A DNA stretch of 64,000 nt from Angiostrongylus vasorum. Lineage: Eukaryota; Nematoda; Chromadorea; Rhabditida; Metastrongylidae. Each line of letters begins with the position of its first letter. Position 1 is the first letter of the stretch. The notes beneath the pieces are model-generated. The model did no database searches and was not told the DNA's origin. It worked only from the letters and a program-made list of their open reading frames with translations. The stretch covers positions 434,001 through 498,000 of the forward strand of contig JADANN010000164.1 of the NCBI GenBank assembly GCA_018806985.1. Reading direction: 5' to 3'. This document shows positions 1 through 10,900 of this stretch, piece after piece. The position numbers and the translations under genes were made by a program.

Positions 1-60
1 AGAGCTTCATAACTAGAGCGATAAAAGGTTCGGTAGTGACCACTTCCTGATGGTTGGATG

Positions 61-240
61 CATTATGCATTCAACCACAGCAACTGTAGCGATTGAATGG
101 ATTTCTGGTCAACACAACGACTTCCGGTGTCTTATCGATGTATGAGTTCAGTGTTGCTATCCTCCCAGATGAGTGTGTTACCGATTTGACGACTCTGGAG
201 GGATGGAAGGCAAGGTGAGTACAGGGAATAGGATCGAACT
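61..240 (-). repeat. SINE-1 (tRNA-derived) copy, decayed
   Basis: Matches the body of the SINE-1 family seen best at 31945-32215 (for example GTGTTGCTATCCTCCCAGA). The tRNA-like head is decayed. Confidence 0.5.
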
Positions 241-394
241 AAAGCACAGGTGTGCAGTGCAGGGCACCCATAAATCGTTGCCCTCCGCGAACCCATAATA
301 AAGCTAGTTCTTCTTGATTCAAGCTTGCCGAAAAACGATTACATAAAGGCCACTTCAAGGGATTGTAATAATAGATGTGGTAGTAAACGTCTTT

Positions 395-745
395 CACCCA
401 ACGGTTTACCGCCTCATCATGGCTGGGTGTTCCTGTATGTCCGACTGCGATGTACAACGGGGGATTCATCCCCTGGCAAGGTCTCTCAAGCTAAGATGGA
501 GACCGGCGTTTCCGTCAGGAAGCCTAGCTAAGCGTAAACCAATACCAGGATCCACCATCGTCCTGGTATCAAAGTCGCATGGTGGTAAATATTCCTCTGA
601 TCCACAAAGGTTGCGACTGCCTCTGGTGGTGAAGACCTAGGGCAGACTTTGACCAGGCGGGCGTCGGCACTCCAGGGAACCATAATGGCTTAACCAGCAC
701 ATCTCCAAAAAATGGAGATTATGCTGGGGGCCCACACAATCATAT
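395..745 (-). repeat. repB copy (about 380-bp interspersed repeat)
   Basis: Shares the segments CCAACGGTTTACCG, ATACCAGGATCCACCA and AATGGAGATTATGC with other repB copies in this window at 4.5, 8.7, 12.4, 14.1, 28.2 and 30.8 kb. No coding capacity is evident; it is a short non-autonomous element, class unknown. Confidence 0.7.
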
Positions 746-937
746 ATCAAGTAAGCAAACGTCGTCGTGAGGAAAACTGCATGAAACGCTGAAATAGCAA
801 ATCATTATGAAAGTGAATTAAAAAATGTGGTACTGGGAAGTAGCTGCAGTAGATAATGGGACGTATTAAAAATCCAGCTGCCCACTTTTTCTGCTGTTTT
901 GCATGTAATAAATTAATTCGCACATTGTTTTTTTCAC

Positions 938-3900
938 CTAGAAATCGGCATTGTGCTTCGTGATGGACAAATCTAGAAATACTCGAGAATTGAGAAAAGT
1001 ACGATAGAACTAATACCGATCTCACCTAACACGTTACATTTTTCGCTCAGTCTTGAAGCCAGTAACGCCTTTTTTGCAGTGGAATCCGGAGCAGCACATA
1101 AATATCCATCATCTCCTGTAAAGTAGCAAATGTCACCTTCTCTGAAGTCTGAATAATTTTTTATAATATATAGACGAAACTATGGCACGCCTACCCGTCG
1201 AAAACTTCAATACGATAGAAACTCTTGGCGACAACAATCTATCAACTTCAAACGGAAAACATCCTTCAATACATAACGTGACATAAGAAGGCACCGAAGA
1301 CAACTGAATAAGTAACGATAAGGAATAAACAAACAATAGAAATAAAATCTGCAGGTCATATGTAACCATATACCAAAAACGCGTTCTTCTCATCAACATG
1401 TGATGACAGAAGGATCCTTGGTACTCGACGCTGCACCGCCGCAAGTACTTAAAGAGAGATACTGCGTACAAAGGAAATGCCATAGAGCACCGCTTCGTCA
1501 ACAAATGTTTCACTCACCATTTCTGTTAGCAATTAGAATGCTGGATAAATTAGCTCCGAAGTGTGCGGTTCTACTAAGAGGAAAATCGTCCAAAAACCGT
1601 TCAATAATATCACGAGCGGTGTTTGGTTCAATGTAATTCGACTGCGTGTCCAACGATGGTACGAGCTACAAACAAAGTGTCTTACTGACCCAACAATGAC
1701 TGCAGTGACCTATTTCATCGGAAATGTCTCATAACCTTAAAAATAATAAATCGTAATAAGATGATTCTGTGTTCATAATGTACAAAAACACAGACTGCAC
1801 TTTATTTGAAGAGTCAACTTCTTTTTTGGAGAATGGAGGGAGATCATAACCAGGAACATTAAAAAGGAGAGAAGAGTAGAAAAAGTAAAAAGCAAAAAAA
1901 AGCAAAGTAAAGTAAAAAAGTGAGAGCTAGACAAGATCGCATGAACCGTGTGGAGACATACCGTTATAAAAAGCTCTTCACAGACTTGCATCATGTGGAA
2001 GAGATCACGATTTGTATATGGCAGTTGGTACCGATCGGTGGTACGTATTTCAAAATTGACAAACAGAAAATTGGCCTTGCAATAAGAAAGACGTGTAGCA
2101 AGCTGTAGCAGCTGAAACAACAACGCAGTTGATTTCGAAGAAGGTATAAAAAATGGAAGATTGCAGCTAAAATATGGAGAAAAGATGGTAGGAAAATAAC
2201 GCACCGTTTCCGTATTAAGTATTCGACAACCCGAAAAATCTTGAAAAACTGCGCGGAATGGACGGTCCGGACAGTCACGCACGGTGACACAAGGGATAGT
2301 ACCGTCTAAATAAAATGAAATATAACCACAAAGACGATGACATATGAGCAAAACTCGAAACCTCAGGCCGGGTTTGCTGATATCACCGTTATAGTAGGAA
2401 AGTGAGTGACAGAAAGGCATAACAAGAGCCTCGGCAAGTGTGGTGGACAGTACGTGAGCACCCAGAGACGATAACAGCTGGTTCAAAGCCCACCTGAGGT
2501 TGTGAGTTTTGCTCATATCTCAACATCCTTGCGGTTGTATCACATATCGCACCCCTGCCATGAAAAAACGATGAGCAGTAAACAAAAAACTTAAACATAA
2601 AATGGAATGGTTGTAAAAAAACGACTAGAAGTAGCAACAAGACAAGTACCTCCTGTCAAGCCGGGCAATTCTGAAACTGAACTGCTCATATCAACGAGTG
2701 AATACCCATTAATACTAGTTTGATCAAGTGAAGGCACTTGTCCGTTGGACCTGATAGTATTATCGTACACATTAGATGAAACATCACCAAGAGTATGACG
2801 TGATGCAAACCTGCAAATATAGATACGAAAAATCTAAAAAAATATTTAGATTTACAATACACAGTTCACTGGAAATTAACGACCAATCTTAAATTCTGCG
2901 TTTAAAGTAGCACATTTCAGCTCGAAACAAACTTTGTTAATCAAAGCAGGAAAGGGTTACAATCTACACATTTCCATCAACGAGAAACATGTTCAGTTAT
3001 TCCGCATGTAGAGAACTTTTGAAGGCGAAGAAGCCATTGAAGGCAGTTCCGGCCTCGCCTTGATTGGTAGTCGATAGGCAAGACGTCCGGTGAGTACACC
3101 GGAGGCAAAATTTCGTAGTACAGCTCGCTCAACTTTTTAGCATCGGTAGCACAATGTATGGTCGTTCGTTCTCGTCGAGGATTGGTACTTCAATGCACAC
3201 CGATGGAAAGCCCAGCCATTGAAGTTTCGGGTGTACCTCATCAATTTGCGGGACATCTATGTCGTATTCATATCACCCAGATTCAGAAAGCTGTCGTGAT
3301 GGATTAGACCACTATATACCACTAAGCGGTAGACGTTACCTTCCTTCGGCGCAATTTCCGCTTTGGAAAGTGCTGAGAAGGTTCGTCGATATCCAACCGT
3401 TGCGCCGATCGTAGCTGGACATCATAGAGGACGCATTCGTTGTCCTACGTCACAATACAGTTGAGAAGCCAGTCGTTCTGGTTACCCAGAATGAGCGTAG
3501 ATGATATTTAAAAAAGAGATTCTTTTGGTCATCATACAATTCTTACGGCAGCCATCTGTCGAGCTTCTTTCATCATTAAACTTCCTTTGACGCTCCGAAT
3601 CAGTTGAGATGGTTACAAAGAGTTCTTCCGCAACTTTTTAAAGAGTCTGCGTGTATTTGCTTCTAATAAGCCTTCAATCCATCGTCGTCAATAGCAGGAA
3701 GACATCCGTGACGTTGCTCATCTTCAAGGTCCAACTCACTACAACGAAATTTTCAAACCAACGCTGCAATGTGCGCTCCTTAACATTTCCCTGATCCCGC
3801 ATCTTATTAATGTTTCGAGCCGCCCGCGTTGTCTAAGCCCGAGTTTGAAATCGTAAAAGTAGATTTGTCGGAATTGATGCATGAAATTGAAATTCCAATA

Positions 3901-6900
3901 CTTGAAATCTGTAAAAAAAAAAACAATTTATATTATAATTCAATTATAAAGGGCGAAAGCGCATGAAATGAGCTTTGCAATTATAGATGGTAGCACCGCA
4001 TGTGAAATAAAAACGATTGCTAAGACATATTCAAGAAAAAAGGACTACGTCAGCCATTAATTTTCAAGCAACACAATAAATAAATAGTTCGCAAACAATG
4101 CACACCTTTGTAGAATTGGTACTAGCGATTCACTAATTTTCTCGCATTGCTACTGTACTTTTTCGAAGATACTTCAACCCAAATTGAAAGCAAGAGTGGA
4201 GGCACCACCATATAATGCTTAAACCTGCTCTTATGTTCCGTCTTCTCCAACCTCTCAGCTGAACTGCTATATTCTTAGCAGTGTCTGTCATAACCCTTCT
4301 CCAATACTTTTTTCCACACCGAACATGGGATAAATTTACAGAATGCAATAATCAAGGATTTTACGTCATTGCATCAATTATGTGTGACGGCCAGACACTT
4401 GATTACATGCTCGCATGTTGACTTATTAGCAGTCATATATAACTCATACCTTTCACTGGTTCACTCATCATGATGGGGTGCTTTCATGGCTGTGTCAAAC
4501 CGCGACCAACAGCAAGATTTAACCCTCAAAGCGTTCGCCAAGGTGTGGAGCCCAACATTACTTTTTACTATACTTGAATGACCGGTCCTCACTGGTTGTG
4601 ATAGCCCCAGCATAATATCCATTTTTTCCGGAGATTTGATGGTGTAACAGCTGTGTTTCCCTGGAGTCCCGAGGTCAGCTTGACCAAAGCCTACCCCATG
4701 TCGACAACACAGCCAGGCGCAGCCCTTGTGGATCGGAGTGAGATTTGCCGCCATGCGACTAGTTTGATACCAGGGCGGTGGTGGATCCCCGTATTGGGTT
4801 ACTCTTAGCTAGGCTGCCTGAAGGGAACGCCGGAAAACTCTGCTTTAAGTGGTGTCGTCAACTGATCACCTTTGAACATTTGACTGACCACATAATTGAG
4901 TAATATCGACTCTGCTCGTCCACTAGGCATATCTTCGTTATTATGAAACATTATTAAGCTGAGCTTTTACCTATATACTCTAACGGTTTCCTCCTGGCCA
5001 AGTGTAGCGTCGATATTGCCATCGTTCGGGGGCGAACAACGTCCAAATTTGAACCAAAAAAAAAGGAAAACCGTTCGGATTTTCTTCTTTTTGTAGCACA
5101 ACATGACGAACTATTGATGCTTTGAACGAGCTGAGCTACGAAACTCTTCCTCTTCTCCACTATTACCTGTTACCTACGACTACCACTTCTTCAAGTATAT
5201 CTATAGCTACTTGTGCGAATTGTTCCGAAAAAATCACGCCGAAGTCGAAAAGTACTTTAGGAGTTTATGCGATCGGAATAAATGACTTCTCGTTGGAAAA
5301 GTGTTTAGAGTTTAATGGTTTCTATCTGCACTAAAGTTTATTCTGCGCCAAAATGTCATTTTAAAGACACAGCTTGAATTCCTACATTAACTTCCGACCA
5401 AACTAATATAAAGAACTCTTGCAAACTACTACTGTAATTTCACTACAAGAATACAACTTCTCCGTCGACCCTACACTAATCGCAGAAGCAGTTCGAAAAC
5501 TGGAAGCATACCGCTACTACTGCCGTACTGTAGTGAATAACTGATTCATTTGATTGAGAAGGGCATACGTATTGATAGAAGATTCCCGTTAAATTTACGT
5601 TTTGCTAACGACACTGTCACCTTTTCGTGAAGTACCAGTAAACCAGAGACAATACTCAATTTGCTCGACAAAGTGGGAAAAAGTATTGAACTGCAAATAA
5701 ATAGGGAGATGAGCCAGTTCTTGAACAGCCGATGCTGCTAAGAAGAACAAATCGAACTGATGGCTCTTTTATTATAACGACCATTTTGTGCATATACCAT
5801 AGACGTCTAGTGAAAATAAACGAATGGGACAAATGAACGAAAACAACTGCAGAATGGACTACAAGAGGATGCAAGCGTCCTCTGGTATGACCAGCTGCAG
5901 AGTGCGCAGACTTGTTTCTAAAATTAAACAGTCGTATTCATAGCTGCAAACATTGTACAGATCACGGCATTGCCACTCACACACGGCACTGCACCATACC
6001 TCTCGCGTACTACCATAATAGACGACGACAGCGAAGCAAAGAAACGATTGGAAAACGTTTTGGGTAAGCACTATTCGTAAAGGTAAGCAGTGCAACTATC
6101 TTAGTAGACATACTCAGCAAATTCTGAAAAACCTACCACGAAGTGACAGCGGCACCGTGGCCGGATGGAGGACTAGATTTTTCAACATGCAAGGAATGGA
6201 GACATTCCAAAGATATAAGGACATAGAGTATGTGCAGAATTCAAAGAAGTAAAAGATACAAAAAGGAGTTTAAAAAGGGAAGAAAAAAGAGTTATACAGC
6301 AAAAAACACATAGAAGCGGTGGGATTCAGCGTTTCTGTTCCTTTTTCTCAGTGAACAACAGACCGTAGGAGTAGACTAATCGAATGCAAAATTCGGTGCA
6401 ATTTGTTACCGAATTTTCCCGGTACGTTGAGCTAAGCTCTTTTCCATCATACGCATGTTACAGCAGCTGCTAACCTTTGATAAAGACGCTTCTAATATTT
6501 AGCACTAAAAGAAAACTGCGAGAAAGAAACAGAAAATGTTCTTGAATAAATATCGCATTTCAAAAGTGATCTGGGGATCGTTGTGGTTGTAACTCACATC
6601 ATACCCTGCCGCGAATAACTAAAGTAGGCAGGAAATAAAATGTTAACATTGTGATATCTGCTGGTCGTTTAGTAAACGGTTACAACCATAAGAAAAATAA
6701 ATAACAATAATAATAATAACAACAAGACAGGAATTACAAGCCATAAAATCTTACTTCCGAAGTCGTATAATCTGCACAAGAGTGGCAAATGCATAACGAA
6801 CACCACAGTAATCGCTTGCGATGATTTCTATACCACGACAGTCTACAGTCAGCACATATGCACCTGACGGCCGACCATCAGCAAAAATACCACACGTTAT

Positions 6901-7870
6901 TTTCCCATCCAAAGAAGAATTATCATGGTCCGTAGTCTGAATAAAACAGCCATAACAAAAAGCCAAACAACAAACAATAGCCATAACCTACAATTACTTA
7001 GATTTAAGCTAGCTACGAAACCATAAAAGAGCTACGCACAACCTTATGCCCACGGTAGTCCAAATCGAGATTAACACTAGACAGAAGTGGGGCACTAATT
7101 TGAATCGCCTGCATCATTCGAAGAGGACATCCATTGGAAGCATCGCAAAAGTAAATCTTAAGCCTGCAAAAAATAACCATGATGCAATCGCCTGATGGTT
7201 TAAAGCTATACGTATACACGTATATACACATAATACATGTATATATACAAAGATATACACACATGTATGCATATGCATACACATATGTATACGTATACAT
7301 ATACATCGCAATCGTTTTTTTGAGGCTGGTCCAATCGAATGAGAGCAATTTTTCGCGGGCTGCGGACTTTCTGGTTTTTTGACCATAAATAATCTTTTCT
7401 AAATAAGTAGAACATTTGCGGGGCTTTGTAAATGAATATTATAGTAGAAGAGATTTTGCACTATCGTTCTATGGGTAGGGTGATATGTACGCTACTGTTT
7501 ACTGTTACTATGGTCCATGTTGCAAATGCTTTCCCGTTGGCAAATGGAAGTTTTTCAGTTTATATGAAGCCTAGCCCGGTATTTTCATAAACACACATAC
7601 ATTGTATACAATGACTATAGCGATTAAAATGAAGCAACAATAAATAAATCGTTTGTCAAACTATGAAAAAAAAGGTTCTGTAAATTAAATGTCCATTGTA
7701 GAGATTCGTCTACCTGGCCTCTCCCATCGACTTTCGATTAATATTTAATATAAACAGTACGGTGGGGAAAAAAGCTCTGGAATCCACTAATAAAATATGC
7801 ACACTATAGCGCACATACGGTCATTTGGTTTAAACAATTGTGGACACCACAGCGTCCCAATGCGGCGAAA

Positions 7871-7914
<44 letters not shown>

Positions 7915-10900
7915 TTATACATATACATGCACATGTATGTATATATACAAATGCAATGTATATGTATATACATAAACAGATATACACATATCCATGCATT
8001 TACGTAAACGAACCTGTTATCCTTAGGAAAGGAGAACCCTTTACTAGTACTGTCAATCCTAATTAGCTTCGGCTGTGGCCAAAGCAGATCTGACCACACT
8101 TCTGGTTTGCCATCCGTATACCTCTCTGTACTAAAGGTAACGACTGCTAATACTACAAAGAAAAAAAAGTCGCACAAAACATTTTACCAATTAATATATT
8201 AAGAAGAAGACGAAATAGTATCAACAGCATACCGATCGCTGAAAAGTTGGCTTGAAAGTACTTCGCAAGAAGTAATAGACGCCCGGTCATATTCCACGGA
8301 CTCCGCTGACTGAGTTCGTCGCACAGCTCGGGCAAGTCTACATTAATGAATATGGAGATACAAATTTAGAGAATTTTCTAGTTAGGAGTTGTTAACCGAA
8401 CGAAGACTAAACATGATTTAAAAAAAACTGCTATTAAGGCAACGTACTATACCGATTTCCAATACACTACTAAAACTTTTCAGTCATCAGAATATTTGAA
8501 GAGTACAGAAATATATAGGTTTATGGAATATACTTTTCTCCATCACACTGGTCATGTACACAGCTTTTATAGCGTACTTTTAAATTCAAATGTTTTCAGA
8601 ATCGAAACTTTGAGAAAACGATAAAATCCAAGCTTTTAAAAATTCCAAACGCAAGAGAAGCAAATGCAAACATGAGCTAGATTTTGGGGAGCGACAATGT
8701 TGGACAAAATTACTTGGATAGTTGGATGGCCCGTCTTCACTGATTGTGCGGGTCACAGCACAATTTCCATTTTTCCGGGGTTTTGCTGGTTTAGTCTATG
8801 TGGTTCCCTGGAGCTCCGAGAACAGCCTGGCCAAAGTCTGTTCTTGGTCGTCACCACCACAGGCAGTCGCCGCCCTTGTGGATCATAGGGAGATTTGCAC
8901 CAAGCGACTAGTTTGATACCAGGTCGGTGGTGGATCCTGCTATTGGTTTAGCTGGGTTTCCTAATGAAAACGCGGGACTCCTTCTCAACTTAGGAGACCT
9001 TGCTGAGGGGATGATTTCCACCACTACATCGCAACCCGACACCCAGGAACACCTCCCAATCGCGACGAGGCGGCAAACTGTTGGGACAGTTCGACAAAAT
9101 TAAAACTTGATTTGTTTCCGTGCTCTAATTACGAGACTTGGAGCAACAAAGTGGAAGAAACATATGTCATGGGCTGAAGAAAATCTGAATGTCATCTTTC
9201 CACAATGGGATAAATCGTATGTCGTAGGAAAAGATTTTCAGGTTCTAACAATTTATTCAAACATATGAAATCTAGTATTTGGTCAGATATGCTGATTTAA
9301 ACCTGTGTATTGTAGCAATGGAACCGGACCGCTGTGTGTAAGTCGCAACGGCAGTCGCAAAGAATCTTAGATATTTTTTTGGCTTATAATTGTTTAGTAA
9401 ATTATTCTAGAAAGTACTCAAGTGACTACAACTCCACGTTAAAACAAAGTTGCTCAAAACTCCCAGACAAGACCGCAATTTATATGCACATACTTAAAAC
9501 ACTAACTATTGCACTGCTCTCACTTCGTTTACACATTGCGAAATACAAAACATGATTTAAAAAACTACTAAGACATTTGTCAAGAGCCTCAGTGAAATGT
9601 AGCTGTCCAAGACAACGACACATGACCTTGACTCATACACTGAGGTACTTGTTGGTAAATTCACTCACTTGTCCATGCTGAGTAGTGGAAGAAGTGCTCC
9701 ACCCTTTTCAGAGGCAATAGAGAACGCATCATCTCCCTAAAGTAAGTATATGGTATACCTAAAAAGGCTCACAGCGAAGTGAAATAACCCTCATTATTAA
9801 AAAGGAAATGTGAAGCTATAATCCTTGAATCGCTTTCTGAGATAACAAAACACCATACAGAACCTTCACTACCAATAGGTTTACCTGTGCTCCCTATCTT
9901 CATTTAAGATTTTACTAACGTTATTCATTATAAACATAACACAATGATGTTAGTAAGAAAGCGTAAGAAAATAATGCTTCTCGAACGAAAGTGATTCCAT
10001 TTGAAAAACGACTGAAAACCTTGTTTGTCTTCACTGCAGGGTCTGCGCCTGAGGCGAGAAGTTGTCGTACTGATTGTTCGTTGCCACGACGAACCGCCGT
10101 TACGAGTGGAGTTTCACCTTTTGCATTGGGAAGGTTAACATTTGCCCCTCCTTCACAGAGAGTCCTACAAAATGTTTTACTCAACTGCTGGTATGATCAA
10201 CTACAACAATATTTGGTTAACTGAACATTTTAGCAGGGAAAGAGATGTGACTTCAAACCTGACAATATCAACAGTTGAGAAATCGGCAGCCCAATTCAGT
10301 AAGGTGTTACGTGACTGCTGCGAATCGACGGAATCCACTGACACGCCTGATGAAATAAGCTGGCAAAGACGACCATTGCTAAAATCGTCTCGTTTCCGTT
10401 CTACAGTGAAAGCTTCTACTAAACTACGAAATTATTCCACTTCAAAACTAGGTACTTTGGCAACGATAAAAACGGATAAAACTCTCAGCATTGATCAATC
10501 CCTGAGAGTTGCGCCATGCATTCGATTTCATTAAGCATCGTTGGATGTGAATAAATGCATATCTGGTCTTCACAGTGACTCGCGGTTGCCTACCGATGTA
10601 TCGAACCAGTGCTGCTATCCTCCCAGACAACCCACACAAATCTGGTACCAGTTTGCCTATTCCAGAGGGATAGAGTGCTTGGTGAGTCTGGGGCGCTGGG
10701 ATCGATCCCATGTGCATTGCAGGTCGTCTCCAACGACTGCGCCACACACGTCCTGGCAGTGATATGACGTGATAAGTGATATTGACTACTTCGAAAAAAA
10801 GCACTACATCTTTCCTAAAGATACTGACAAATCGTATCAGCACAAACACAAATACTCTACACTCGTACGTGTAGTCACATTTAACAGCTGTAGGCATCAA

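Noticed and set aside
1773..2516. A 247-codon open frame on the minus strand
   Set aside because: It is not one protein: it reads through two real exons (2305-2205 and 2111-1962), the intron between them and repC sequence.
4133..4290. Exon-like minus-strand frame behind TTCAG (ERLEKTEHKSRF...)
   Set aside because: It ends in a stop inside the long intron and would truncate the ankyrin/GH20 protein; the flanking exons join in phase without it.
7013..7415. Several 70-110-codon Tyr/Ile/Val-rich frames on both strands
   Set aside because: They are translations of an alternating TA/TG tract; only the exon 7163-7043 part is coding.
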